A stretch of DNA of 64,000 nucleotides from Rhynchopus sp. YZ270_cl-10 (lineage: Eukaryota; Euglenozoa; Diplonemea; Diplonemida; Diplonemidae): positions 186,001-250,000 of the forward strand of contig OZ037919.1 in the NCBI GenBank assembly GCA_964035575.1. Direction: 5' to 3'. Shown one piece after another: positions 20,232 to 32,000 of the stretch (position 1 is its first letter; each line of letters starts with the position of its first letter). A program made the position numbers and the translations under genes. The notes below the pieces were generated by a model that was not told where the DNA came from, searched no databases, and saw nothing but the letters and a program-made list of their open reading frames with translations.

Positions 20232-21121
20232 ATGCATCAACAACACCCCCCTACAGATGACCTCTTTGCCTTTGGTCAGCAGACTCAGCCCAGCCGCGCA
20301 CCTGCTGTCACCGCACCCGCCTTGGTCTCCCCTATGTACTACGACGACATGGGGCAATACGGGCTTGTCAATGATATGAGGTTTGTCCATTTTTTATTCC
20401 TTCTTCCTTCTTCCTTTCGGCTCTATTCATCATTATAACTTTTTTTTTTTTCAAAAAAATAAAAAGTAAAAAACGTCACCTTCCCTTCAGCCCGATGATC
20501 ACCCTCCCAGTTCTCGCACAGTGTTTAGTCACCATGCCTCTTATCAGTGCGCAACGTAATGGGTTTTTGGTCAACCACCCTGTGGTCACTGTAGGCAACC
20601 CACCTTTACCGGCGACGAACCCCGCTATGACTGGGGTCGCTCAGCCGCAGCCAGCGGCTCGCAATGCTCGCCGTGCGCCGACGGTTAAGATTACAAAGCC
20701 GCCTGCAGCGGAGCGTGCGACGGCGACGGCGACGGCGGCGCAGGGGAAGATGGATGCTGAGGAGAGCTCTTCGTGTTCTTCAGATGAGGAATCGGATGAT
20801 GGAGAGGAAGGCGATGGGAAGCGCAAGAGGCGGAGACGCAGACGCAGACGTCACAGAGGCAGAGGACGTCGTGGACGTGGCAAAACAAAGAAGGCTGCGG
20901 CAGCTGCAGAAGCTGCTGCTCTGGCTGCGCAAGCCGCAGGGTTGGCAGAGGGTGAAGGTGAAGGTGAAGGTGTAGCTGAACACGGTGCTGTCGGTGTGGG
21001 GATAGGCATCGGGGCTCAACCCGATACAGACCACGAAGGCATGCCTGCGATGTGCTCCAGCGAGGATGAGGCATCGCTCGCCCTCCCAACGGAGGTTGTA
21101 ACGGCAGATTCGTGCAACTAA
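20232..21121 (+). CDS. Arg-rich/acidic low-complexity protein, two exons
   Basis: Exon 1 is 20232-20380, the intron 20381-20490 (GTTTGT to CCCTTCAG) and exon 2 20491-21121; the join makes a Ser codon and gives 259 residues. In order: a Gln/Pro-rich start (MHQQHPPTDDLFAFGQQ), a Pro/Ala-rich middle, a Ser/Asp/Glu tract (ESSSCSSDEESDDGEEGD), then (K/R)n with HRGRGRRGRGKTKK, an Ala-rich helix and Gly/Glu repeats. The acidic-then-basic layout fits a nuclear or RNA-binding protein, but that is inference from composition only. The frame stays open upstream to 20166, so an extra 5' exon or a link to the gene at 18422 is possible. Confidence 0.65.
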
Positions 21122-21730
21122 ATTTTTTTTTTGTTGAGAAAAAAAAGGGAGTGAAAGAAAATAGTCTTAAAGACGTTCGAAAGGTTTTGTTGTGTAGTGT
21201 CGCAGATTTAGCAAGAAAAGGGAAAATATGAAGAGAAAAAATGTGGGTTTTTTTGAGGGGATTGGGAGGTGAAGAAGATTGTCTTATTGGTTAAGGGGAT
21301 TTTGATTGAAGGTTAATGTACTAAAGGTACGCTGTTCATGAGAGGGGTTTTTTTGTATTTCAAGACAACTTTTTTTGTGGACTTGATTTGAAATATTATG
21401 AAATGTTCGATACTTTTTATTTACAACAAAAAAAAGAAGCATTTCCTTCAGTTAGATGCAAGGAAGAACAAACGCAAAAAAAGGGGGGGGAAAGGAGAGA
21501 GGGAAAACGGAAAAAAAAAGGTCGGGACAGTATTTAAAAAAAAGTATCTCAAAGGCCAGGAAGGCATCGGGAAATTACCAGTTTCACCGTCGTCTTTGGA
21601 CCTTTCTTCGCCCGCCTTTTTTTTTTCTTTTCTCCACCTCTCCATTTCTTCTCCTTTTTTTCAAAAATATCCTTCAGCACACTGATGAAGGAGCGCAAAA
21701 GCTTTTTTTTTTCCTTCTTCTTCAAGATTT

Positions 21731-21768
21731 GTATACAGCGAGGTGTATTCATCTATCAACTTTTCTTT
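21731..21768 (+). repeat. H1b hairpin-family repeat
   Basis: GTATACAGCGAGGTGTATTC, then ATCTATCAACTTTTCTTTC. It shares with H1 the GAGG...CATCT...CAACTTTTC tail but lacks the CTAAG/CTTAG stem. Confidence 0.55.
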
Positions 21769-21785
21769 CTTTCGTGCATGCCAAT

Positions 21786-21878
21786 GAAGTGCTCTCTGGG
21801 GGTTCGATAACCCCACGGAGAACCAGAGCCTACTATCCGCCGATAAACGGTGAGGCGTTTGCACTTTCAACTTTCTTT
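21786..21878 (+). repeat. H3a + H3 compound hairpin unit
   Basis: H3a: GCTCTCTGGGGGTTCGATAA, then CCCCACGGAG, a hairpin with a TTCGATA loop. H3 follows: TATCCGCCGATAAACGG, then TGAGGCGTTTGCACTTTCAA and CTTTC. The TTCGATA loop resembles a tRNA T-loop, but no tRNA body surrounds it. The same pair in the same order occurs at 24000. Confidence 0.8.
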
Positions 21879-22559
21879 CGACACCATTACCCTTTTTTTT
21901 CCCTCAAAAAAAAATCAACATTTTCTTTTTTTTATCGTTCTCTTTTCTTATTCCTCGCGGACATCATGGTAATAAAACAAAAAAAATGTCATGTGTTTTC
22001 AACAAAACAAAATCCAACAAAAAAAGCAAACAATCAATAAAACCAAAAAAAAAAAGTCAAGAAAAAAAAAAACAATCATAAACAATGTGACCACAGCCAC
22101 AGTTCGTGTACCCTATCAACACCCACCATTCCTCCTTCTAGCATAGGGACGGGTTTTGCTTTCAGAACTGTGTGACCTCCATCCTGGCTGTCCGTGTCAA
22201 TATCATTGTCACCAGCAACAAAATAAAAAAAAGTAAACTAAAAAAAAAGACGCAAATGATGAAAAAAAATTTAAAAAAATGAGAGTTTCCCAAGAAACAT
22301 AGGCCTGAGGAGACAGGCAAACTTTCTCCCGGACTTATTTTCAATTTTTTTTTCTTTTCAAAAAAAAGCAAACAAAAACAAAAATACAAAGCAAAGCAAA
22401 ACAAAATCAATAAGTGCAAATTTGTTCAGGTCTGTTCCGTCACCCCCCCCTTCCCCCTGTTACTCCGCACCTTTGTTACCCCTCTTTTTTTATTTTTCTC
22501 TTCATCTTCCCCCCGCGAACTTGGATTTGTTCTTCAAAATAAAATAAACAAGGCAGTGA

Positions 22560-22634
22560 AGATTGCACAAACTGTGGCAACACAACCGAGGCAACTACAC
22601 TACTCCAATAATTCATCAAATAAACAAGAAAAAA
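22560..22634 (+). repeat. H12 A-tailed repeat, copy 1
   Basis: CACAAACTGTGGCAACACAA, then CCGAGGCAACTACACTACTC and CAATAATTCATCAAA, ending in an A-rich tail. It is closely matched at 43311-43380 and partly at 49107-49165. Confidence 0.8.
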
Positions 22635-22833
22635 AAGAGGTGGGATAACAGTATCGGAGTGTACCATTGGTAAGCAATGTTATTTCAATGATGATATAGG
22701 TGGGTGCCCTTTTTTTTCTCCAGTTTGTATGTGCACGTTGAGGAAAAGGCAACTTCCTCTTTAACCCCACCGACTCCATTTTCTTGGAGTTTCCAGGACT
22801 GTACATGATCCGTTCTCTAAAAAGGAATGGAAA

Positions 22834-22880
22834 TAGTGGAGTTCATCCTCGGGTGTCTACACTAATACAACCAAGTTTTC
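22834..22880 (+). repeat. H2 A-tailed hairpin repeat
   Basis: TAGTGGAGTTCATCCTCGGG, then TGTCTACACTAATACAACC and AAGTTTTC with an A run. Identical in its core to the copies at 8389 and 14851. Confidence 0.85.
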
Positions 22881-22950
22881 AAAAAAAAAAAGAAAAAAAG
22901 GGATATTGTTCGATGTGTGGCTTATCACAGCCCAAATTTTATTTATTTTT

Positions 22951-22999
22951 CAGTGCCCTGTGTCTACCGGTGTACGGCGAGGCGTTTTGCACCTGCAAC
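22951..22999 (+). repeat. H3 hairpin repeat
   Basis: CAGTGCCCTGTGTCTACCGG, then TGTACGGCGAGGCGTTTTGC and ACCTGCAA. CCG/CGG forms the inner stem, GCC/GGC the outer one. The H3a partner is absent. Confidence 0.7.
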
Positions 23000-23999
23000 C
23001 CCCCCCTTTTTTTTTTAAATCTTTTTTCGTTCTAATTTTTACCTTTTGTGTGATGATGGTAATTTCTAAACGTTATTTTTTTTTTTCTTTTTTCGGGCTT
23101 TTTTTCTGTGTGTTCGATATTCTGTTGGATACGTGTTGACAGCCACGCAAGCAGTCTTCACCTATGCACAGGGCTACGAATTGTGTTTCGTGTGTCAACA
23201 CCACACATCACCCATTTTTTTCAAAAAAAATAAAATCCAAAATTCAAAAAATAATAGCAATCCCCCCCTACTTCCCCACAGGCAATTCTTTGAGGCGTAA
23301 CGCTACAGTGTGTGGGTTATATTTTTTAGCGCAAAGTTATCACCTCTTTTTTTCCCCTTTTCACTCTCGAATTGATTGGCATTTTTTTTTTTTTTGTGCA
23401 AATCAAGAAGAGCTGGGGGGGAAGGAAAATATGTCATCTTTGCTGCGTAATCCCGCTGTCTCTGTTTTAAGTGTCTCAGTTTTCCCTTCTTTTTTTAAAT
23501 CCCTCCTTTTTTCTCCTATGGTGATCATACAAGGTGGTGACGTTTTTTAGTTTTGCCAAAAAAAAAAATATTTATTTCGATAAAAAACGACGAGATAACT
23601 ATATGGCAGCGAAGGCGAGCATCCCCACACCGTATTTCAAAGCGGTGTCGTGTTTGGACCCACAGGAAATGGTGCAATTGTTTCCCCCCGTTTTCTTTTA
23701 AAGGTACACTAGCCACGAGCGGGCTGTTGTATTTTTCAACCTTTTTTTTTTTTTGTTGCACGAAGTGCTTTTCATCTTGCAAATTTAAAGCGGGAGTAGC
23801 ACAATATCAGATGTAAACCACAAAAAAAGAATGTAGGACTGCATTGGTTGGAGTGGATCCACCACCCACGGTGTACCAAGGTACTCTGTTCGCGAGCGGG
23901 GGGCTGTTGTATTTTAAAATCAAACTATTTTTTTGGCATTTTGTATTCAATAGTTATGTACCTGCATACATCATCCCCCCCCCTTGTGGAATCCTATGT

Positions 24000-24092
24000 A
24001 GTTCTCCCTCGGGGTTCGATACCCCGGCGGAGAAGCAGTATCTGCTGCTCACCGCTGGACCCAGTGAGGCGTTTGCACCTTCGACCTCTCTT
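24000..24092 (+). repeat. H3a + H3 compound hairpin unit
   Basis: TTCTCCCTCGGGGTTCGATA, then CCCCGGCGGAG closes the H3a hairpin. H3 follows with CTGCTGCTCACCGCTGG, then GTGAGGCGTTTGCACC and TTCGACCTC. Same arrangement as 21786. Confidence 0.8.
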
Positions 24093-24328
24093 TTCCCGTG
24101 TAGCACTTTTTTTTTTTTTTTTTTTTTTATACTTTTTTCCATGACTTCCCCCCCCTCTCCCCCCTTCAATCCGGTTCTCTCTCTTCCCACCCTCTCCCCA
24201 TGTTTTTTTCTTGCTCTTCCCTCATCCTTGCCCCTCTCCATCCATTTTAAAAAAAAAGTCTCTTTTTTTCTTGATACTTTTGATTTTTCAGAAATACAAA
24301 ACCCATGAATCCTTCCCCCCCCCACTCC

Positions 24329-24454
24329 TAATGGTGGCAGTATTGTGATGGGAGCAGGAGCCCATTGGAATACGCAAAATACATCAAAAATACATTGTGA
24401 TGTATTTTGCGTATTCCAATGGGCTCCGCTCCCATCACAATACTGCCACCATTA
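24329..24454. repeat. Near-perfect 126-bp palindrome
   Basis: Arms 24329-24386 and 24398-24454 pair over 57 bases with a single extra base in the left arm; the loop is 11 bases. Each arm holds GGTGGCAGTATTGTGATGGG and CCCATTGGAATACGCAAAA or its complement. The right arm ends 30 bases before the start codon of the next gene, just before its C-rich AG acceptor. TATTGTGATG is shared with the H5 repeats. Confidence 0.95.
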
Positions 24455-24484
24455 CCCACCCCCCCTTCAGCACAACTACACCAA

Positions 24485-24988
24485 ATGACGTCCCTTTCGC
24501 TTCTTGTATTAAGTCTTTGTGGTTTGGTTTTAGGTGCGCCCACACTAGAAGAGATTTGCACTCTACGCCTAGCCCCACATGGCGAGGAGGCCGTATATTG
24601 TGTTGCGCAGTCCGATCAACTGAGGGGTGTGGTGTGTGTATGGGAGGAAGGGTGTGAGGCGCAAATTGCGAGGAACTGTAGTGCCTATGCAATGGGACCG
24701 TGCCGCTTTTTTCTTGACCCGGAGACTGCCCAGGCGTGTGAATGGGATGGGGAGAAGGACGTCTGTTCACCCTCCAGTGATATCATACCTACCCCGCCCC
24801 CAGGAAGCGCCTCCACCTCAGGGTCAGGAGAGGAAAGCAACCCTGCGGCCACGGACTCAAGCCTCACAGCAGGGGTGCTGGTGCTGGTGGGCGGGCTGCT
24901 CTGTATCGGAGCGGGCTATGCAGTCTTCCGCAACCACCAGGCTCATGTCGTAGGGACCAAACCCCCAGAGGGGTCTGTGCAGCTCTAA
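24485..24988 (+). CDS. Small type I membrane protein, Cys-rich ectodomain
   Basis: The product is 167 residues. An N-terminal signal peptide (MTSLSLLVLSLCGLVLGAP) is followed by an ectodomain with eight cysteines and an NCS glycosylation sequon, a Pro/Ser/Gly-rich stalk, one membrane span at about residues 128-149 (GVLVLVGGLLCIGAGYAVF) and a short tail ending EGSVQL. The start at 24485 is chosen over the in-frame Met at 24407 because only it gives a proper signal peptide and because CCCCCCCTTCAG ends 14 bases before it, a good splice acceptor. The upstream frame also runs into the palindrome. I recognise no family; it looks like a surface or endomembrane protein. Confidence 0.7.
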   Translation: MTSLSLLVLSLCGLVLGAPTLEEICTLRLAPHGEEAVYCVAQSDQLRGVVCVWEEGCEAQIARNCSAYAMGPCRFFLDPETAQACEWDGEKDVCSPSSDIIPTPPPGSASTSGSGEESNPAATDSSLTAGVLVLVGGLLCIGAGYAVFRNHQAHVVGTKPPEGSVQL

Positions 24989-25105
24989 AGGGGATGAGAT
25001 ATGGGAAAAGGGGAAAGGGGAAAGGGGGAGAGAGGGGGAAGGGGGAGGGGGGTGTATTTAAAATGTGGGCAAATTTGGTCGAAATTTACTTTTCGTTGTT
25101 GTATT

Positions 25106-25195
25106 GTTCTTCTATTTGCTCTCTTTTTAAGGATCCCTGTGAAGACAAAAAAACCGTGGCTTGCTATCTAGTGGTAGTAGTCTGTAATTGAACAA
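25106..25195 (+). repeat. H11 repeat, copy 1
   Basis: TTCTATTTGCTCTCTTTTTA, then AGGATCCCTGTGAAGACAAA, followed by an A-rich stretch. It is matched in order and orientation at 44267-44343; a fragment (TTCTATTTGCTCTC) recurs at about 25232. Confidence 0.65.
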
Positions 25196-25753
25196 ACGTT
25201 TTTGTTGTTAGATTACGATGCAAAAGCGTGCCTTCTATTTGCTCTCATTTTTTTTTTTTTTTTATCTGAAAATGTGGGGTTTTGAGTCTTAAGGAGGCTA
25301 TGAATAGAAGGAGAGAGAGAGAGAGAGGTTTTGTCACTCCAGGTTGTCATTCATCATCACTTCACCCAGACGTTTTTTTTTGGAGTAGAAATTTGTGATT
25401 GATATATTTTTTTCTTCAAATCGCTATGCGCTGCGAAGCTATACTTACTCCCGTTTACGAAAGAGGTTTGGGGGGGAGGGTCAGGATGAATATAACCTGG
25501 AGAGGATACCGATGTCTTCAGCCTTTGGTATTATCGCAGATACGTAGGGTACATTGGGTACCTGCGATGTCATGAAAAACCGGGTGTAGGAAAGGAAGGG
25601 GGGAGGATACGGCAGGGGATCCGTCAGGTGAACTGACGGTATCGTCCGCAAGGAACAGAGAGAGAGAAGGGGTTGTCTAACTTCCTTTGTTCCGTTTTTT
25701 CGATCTAACTAAAACGAAAAGAAAAAATTAAGTACAAAGCCTTCAGGCGACAT

Positions 25754-25803
25754 TGTGTACAGATCCTACCTCGGTAGGTGATTGTCGATACAACAAAAAA
25801 AAA
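25754..25803 (+). repeat. H6 A-tailed hairpin repeat, best copy
   Basis: TGTGTACAGATCCTACCTCG, then GTAGGTGATTGTCGATACAA and an A run. CCTACC-TC-GGTAGG is a perfect short hairpin. The A tail could be a retroposition or polyadenylation trace. Confidence 0.75.
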
Positions 25804-26083
25804 TGGACCTAAATATTCCATTCATCCCCACTATCCCAACATTTCTTCCCCCCCTTTTCCCCCCCCTAAAAACCACAACAGGGAGGGGGAACAGCCCTTT
25901 GTGGACACACTTTTTTCTTCTTCTTCTTTTCTCTTTTCCCCTACCCCCTCTAGGTCTGTTCTCTGTTGTTCTCTGCCGAGGCAGTGTTGGCTGCGCATCT
26001 TGGCATTTTTCTTCTTCTAGGACAAACTCCATCTTTCGATTGAAAATAATATCTTAACCTTCTGCTAATCTGGTCTTCCTACT

Positions 26084-29000
26084 ATGCCACGAATCTACCC
26101 AAAACGGGACGTAGGTTTTGTGAAAAATGGAACCCAACCTGATGACGAGGTGATCTCCATGGCAGGAACGCCACGGGTTGGAACTGCCAACACACATACC
26201 TCCGTCGCTACCCCATCACGCCGCGGGATGTACGACAATATGAACTCCACCCCTGCCCTGGAAACCCACAGCAACCTCATTGAAGACGCCCCGCCAGCTC
26301 CTGTTCTGGAAAGCCGTCGCCGCTCGACTCTGGTAGACCACACGCTCTCTGCGATCAGCGAAAGCCCTATGACCAAGGTCATGCTACGGAAGGGCATTCT
26401 TCGCCGCCCCCCGCTTGGCCTGCACGAAGCGATACACCGTGGCCAGCTCAAGGTGGTAGCGCAGATCTGCTCCGAAAGGGTAGGGCTGCCTTCGATCGAT
26501 GAGAGCGGCATCGTCGGCGCAAGCTCTGGCTGGAACGAAACCCCGCTCATGGTTGCCTGCCAGGCCTATCATTTACCACAAAACGAACAGCTCGACCTGG
26601 TCGAAACACTTCTCCAAGCAGGCGCCCACATGGACCTTGTCGACAAAGACGGCCGCTCCCCTCTTGCCCTCGCAATCTATGCCGCCCCTTTAGGCTCCGA
26701 CATTTCCCGCAGCTCCTCCTTAACCCAAATCTCCCCACATTGGTTGGAACGTGGTAGTGGATGTTTGGTACGCGATTCGAAAAGAAGGAACCTATGGTCC
26801 GAAGGGACAGTGTTAACATGCTATACAGAGGTGCTCCGTCGAGGTGGTATGACTATGTATGATGTACGGACAAAGAAGGAGGTCTTGCGTGGCGTTCTGC
26901 CCGCAGATGTGTGCCCCGACAAAGCGGTGCGGTCAGGCAAGAAGGTGACCCTCGGCTGTCACGTTCTCTACAAAGACGAAGAGAGGTGGACGTCAGGGGT
27001 AGTCACTGCGATGAACCCTCGAGGGGGTTACGATGTCATCCCCATCACCCTCCCGGTGGGCCCCGGAGCAGCCAACGTAACCGAGATACGTGGCACATTA
27101 ACCGAGCATGCCATGTTGAATCAAACCGACCCCTGGCGAGGTCTGCTCGATACGCATACACAGTACCGCCCTCCGTTCACTCCAGATCAGCGCCAGAATG
27201 CAGGTCCCATGAAGGACACCACCCTACAGTACAACCACCCCAATGCAGACCCGATGCATTACGACTCTGAGGAGGAAGAGTCGCAACAGATTTATGAAAG
27301 AAGGGTAGGGCTTTCGCAGCAAGATTTGCGGTTTTGTGTGACATCCCCGGTATCGCTTAGACCTGCGACGGAAGGGCAGTTATACCCAGGAGCGTCGGTC
27401 GAAATATTTCTCCCAAGCTGGTCAGAATTCCGCCCAGGCATGATCCAAGGACGAAACACCCTGCAAGGGGGCTACAACGTTCTGCTCAGAGAAGAGCTCG
27501 ACCCGGCTACCGGCATGCTCACGGACCCTTCTTACAAATGGGTTAAGTTCCTTTTTAGTACGGGGTATCGCAGCAGGGGCCCCGGCGGTATGGGTGGCGG
27601 ACTGCGTTCCCTCGAACGGTTGTCACATATGAGAAAGAACGGACGGACCCGAGGAGAAGGTGAGCGTCTCATCCAAGGTGTTCACATTGAATGGATTTCG
27701 GTTCCCCTTAAGGTGCAAACCCGCAGCAGAGGGCGTGTGGGGCTTGTTATTGAGAAGCTGTGCAAGCCGCGACGTCTGGGGATGAGAGGAAAATTTGTGA
27801 TGCGGGATCATTTCGATACGGAGGACCGCTGGCTAAAGCAGGTGAGCACAGAGAGACAAATCCACCAAGGGTTGATTTCCGCGAATTCACCTTTATCGGG
27901 AAGCCAGGTTGTAGCGTTGTGCACTAAATACAACTGTTTGCAGGCGTTGGAGCAGTTAAAGCAACAGAACCTCATTAAAGGCAAACGCGACGTCTTTGAT
28001 TGGGTGGACGGGAAGGAGGTTATCAACCTTATTACTGACCCTGAAATCCTCAAATTCTTTTTGGAATTGGATATTGACTTTAAACTGGCGAGAGCGGTGC
28101 GGTTGAGCGGTGGGGTTGCGAAGTCACAGGATTGGACAGGGGTTATCAAAAGGTTGCTGCGTAACAAACACAATGACCCATTCTTTTGGACTGCCGCCTC
28201 CCCGAAAGGGTCGGGGCTGAATGCGATTGGGTGGGTCTGCAAATATGGGAGGGACGACCTGTTGGAGCTTCTTCTCCAGCATAAAGAGGCGGTGGGGATT
28301 GCGGTCCAACCGCATCGTACGTCGCAGGACCCGCTCTTTTTGACTGCAAAATCGAAGGTGATGGAGTCAACCAAGCTGACAATGTGCAAACGTCTCGTCA
28401 AAGTTGGTGTTTCCGTGATGGGCAGCCGTGCTCTCGTTGCCGCTATCGAGGAAGCGTATCTTGAGCTTATCGCTTTCTTTCTTAATGAAGGGGCGGACCC
28501 CACGCAGCAACTCAACGGGGTGCTCCCACAGAGAACGGCAACGAACTTCATGGCGATCGAAGCGTTGATCCACAACTCCTCTGCTAATGGGAAGAGTGTC
28601 TCGATGCTTCCCGTTACCATAGTACGAAGGGCTCTGCTCTTTCCCAAAGGGTCGCGGGACAGAGAAGGGTGGCTCGCATTGTTGGAAAGTGTGACCGGAG
28701 ATTGGAACGCATGGGATCCTTCCGGCAACACCGCTCTCTCTCTCGCAACACGCAATGAAGATGTGGAGCTGTTACGCCGGCTTCTCTTACCCGGACGGTG
28801 CAATCCGAATGTCCGCACCTCGCAAGGAGAATATTGTATTGGGCTTTCCTGCGAGCTAAACCGCCACCACCACGTCACCCAGGCGCTTCTCAGCAGTGGT
28901 AGTGGGAGAGCTGAGGGCATATTCTTGCGTGGCACCCTAGCACTGCCTAGGGTCTGCCAGAGAGGGCATGAACAGCTTTTCAATGTGTTATTGGATTATC

Positions 29001-32000
29001 ATCAGACTGCGAAGAAAGGACCTAAGAGCATCGACTTTAATGAGTCGCTGCATACATCAAAGGAAGGGTCGGTTACTTTAGTGGAGCTTTTGCTGCGTCA
29101 TCCTGAGGTCGAAACGTCACCACGGATCCGCAATATGGTCATGGTCCTTGCAGAGCTGCGGGTGTCCATCCGTCCTGCGCTTATCGCAAAACATGGTTGG
29201 TACGATGTCCTCGAGCAGGTTCTAACCAGAGGTGACACTCTCATCGCTCCGGTACCCACCCCAGGTCAGATCTCAGCCCTAATGTACGCGATTTCCAAAG
29301 GGGATCAATCGATGGTCAGGTTTTTGGTAAAATGCGGAGCAGATTTGACACAAACAGATAACTGTGGACGTGGCGTGTTGGTGCTGGCGTTGGAGTCCCC
29401 ATTGGAAGGGGAGATGGCGCGCACATCAGAAGAGGAGAAGAATAAAGTGCGCTACGCCCTGCTTCATGAGCTCTTGGCCCGAGGTGACGCGAAGTCGCTC
29501 ATTAAGAGCGGTGGGGTGCTGGCATCTGCTGCAAGGAGGAACCATTTGGAGGCCATCTACTATTTGAACTCCCTGGTGGATTCTTGGTGTGAGGAGGACG
29601 AGATGGTTCTATCACCGGATACCAAAGAGCGGGTTTCACCCGTCGTGCTTGCAACCGACCAACGCGTACAACGACTGTTAATCGAACAAAACGGGTTTCT
29701 ACCTAATATCGCGGATCTCGCAAAATGTGGCAAATTTGGTCTCGTCCAGCTCGCTCTCCGAAAATTCGCGGAGCAAAAAGTCAACACCATTTCCGCTCCT
29801 GCCCCGACCGGCCCAGGAAAATACACCGCAACGTGGGCCACCATCTGCACCCAAAAGAGTACCTGCCTCCCTGCGGAGACCGAAACCGGGGTGACACATA
29901 CCACGCGAACCGCGTTGGGGTGGATTCTTCCGAAGAGGTTCCAACCTATAGACACTCTGCATGGTCTGGCTAGGGGGCTGGATGCTTTCAAACAGTGCGA
30001 TCGAGAGCAGTGTTTGAAATGGGGTATAGACGCCAAGAGTGGGTATATACTGGGTACAGCTAGGTTGGTGAGGGGGTGGGATGAGCAGAGGCTGGAGCCC
30101 ATGACACCGAATTACTCTGGGCTAGTCGAATGGCATCCGGTGGGGTTGGACCATGTATATCCTTTGATCATGCCACTACATGAGCTGTTGTTTAAACAAA
30201 CAGACCGACAAATATTTAGGGGTAAAGCAGTATTGGTACGACGCGAAACAGTTGGACGCATGAGGCAATCCATGGCAAATACGTCTCTAGGAATGCACAA
30301 ACAACATGTCTCGGTTTTTCAAAAAGTGTATATTGTTGATATCGTGGAGGAGACAGAGGACGGGATTGACAATATCCATCACATTCCAACGCAGTATCTG
30401 GTCACAACGGAGGGGGTTCAACACTTTGCTGGAGCTTCTGTTAAGGTAAAAACTCCATTTAAGATTTCTTCTGCAGATTGCATTGCGTATGTCCGAGCGT
30501 CAGATATCTCTAATGAATGCGCAGCGAATCTGGTGATTGGGTTGTTCAACCTCGCAGGGCGGAGTGTACTGCAGCAATCCTTCCGCGATGAGCATGGTGT
30601 TTCGATCTTGGAGCTTGCTGCGAGGGGAGGTGATCTCGAGTTGGTGCAGCTGGTTCTCGATAAATTTAGCGATGCGATCCTCAACTTTGATGTGCGTTCC
30701 AACACCCTTACCCCTTTGGACCGTGCGGTGGCAGGGCTGAGCTCTCCTACCGCATCTGCGTTGTGCGCGGCTGTGGCAGCACGGAAGTTTAAGGTTGTCA
30801 ACTTTATGCTCGAATCGGGTATTGCATTTGCCACGGATATGAAGCAAGGACGTGCCGCAGGGAAGTGGGCATGCACTGAATGCGTTATGCGCCTTCTCCG
30901 CAAACACTGGAACGGAGAAGTCGGAGAACACCTCTATGACCTAGCAAAATGCGCACGCCGTGGATGGTACGGCGAAGTGGACGTCCTCCTCGACGCGCCA
31001 TACAACGCAGATGTGAACAAAGAAGACTCCAACCTCTCGACCCCACTCATGGAAGCTGCGAGGGGCGGGCACGTAGACCTCTTTGGGCTTCTTCTTACAC
31101 GCAACGCGATTGTCGATAAATTTGACAACCAAGGCCGCTCTGTGCTTACCATTCTTGCGTCGCTTGATAGCAAAGACCTTCGGGAACCTGCGTTCGAAAT
31201 GGTCAAAACTTTATTAGGATCCGAGGTGACGTATTCAAATAACAACAAAAAGGCGAAAACTGCTGTTCGATTCAGACAAGAAGAGAAGGAAAACGACTAC
31301 CCATTCGCCTCTGAGAGCGATGCAGGGATAGAAAAGGATGCGGATGAAGCCGATCTGAAGACCTCTTTTATTCGACGATCTAAGGCGTTGACGGTTGCGG
31401 TGAGTTCAAATTCTCCTAATTTGGCGATGATTGAGTTGCTGATGGAGCATGGATCTCGGCCAGATGAAACGAATGCTGGCAAAACCGCGCTGCGACACCT
31501 CGGCTGCAACGCGACCTACATCGACAGCAACGAAAGCATGCGCCACCAACAGCAGGCCGCCTCTCTGGTCCTCCGAAAACTCCTCTCCTGGGTTGTCGAG
31601 GTTGCGGTCATGAACCACCTCCACCGCCGTCGAGGCGACGTCATCTCCGTCGGCTCGCGCGGATCCTCCCTCAAAGTCAAATTCGAAATCCCCGCTCTCT
31701 ACGATCACGACCCACCCACCACCGTCATCGAACACTTCACCCCCTCCGAAGTCATCCCCGTTTACAAAGGGCCCGCCTCATCAGGCCTCATGAGCCATCT
31801 CGACTTCATGCATGTTGTCTCAATGGGCTGGCCAGACGTTGTCGGATTAATGGTAGACCTCGAAAGCATTGAAGGATATTACAAAAGAACGCTTCCCTTT
31901 ATTTGTGGTGATTCCCTCAAAGAAGCGTTGTTACAGTGTCTGCAAACATTAGGACCAATCTGGAAGAAACAGAACGAAACGGAGAAGGAAATTGTATGGG

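Larger units (their letters stand above)
21122..24328. other. 3.2-kb spacer with hairpin repeats
   Basis: No gene is supported; long A and T runs dominate. It contains an H1b-like copy (21731), two compound H3a+H3 units (21786 and 24000), a single H3 (22951), H12 (22560) and H2 (22834). All are in the + orientation. Confidence 0.6.
24989..26083. other. Spacer before the ankyrin-TMEM16 gene
   Basis: No gene is supported. It begins with a GGGAAAGG/GGGGGAGA-rich stretch. It also holds H11 copy 1 (25106-25195) and the best H6 copy (25754-25803). A T/C-rich tract ends in TTCTTCTTCTAG at 26020, 64 bases before the next start codon. Confidence 0.6.

Noticed and set aside
18422-21121. One gene spanning both 18422 and 20232, with the hAT-like element in an intron
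   Set aside because: Possible because a GTATGT lies at 19091, but no in-frame acceptor could be singled out, so two entries are kept.
24010-24030. tRNA gene suggested by GGGGTTCGATACCCC
   Set aside because: Only a T-arm-like hairpin; no anticodon arm, D arm or acceptor stem. It belongs to the H3a repeat.
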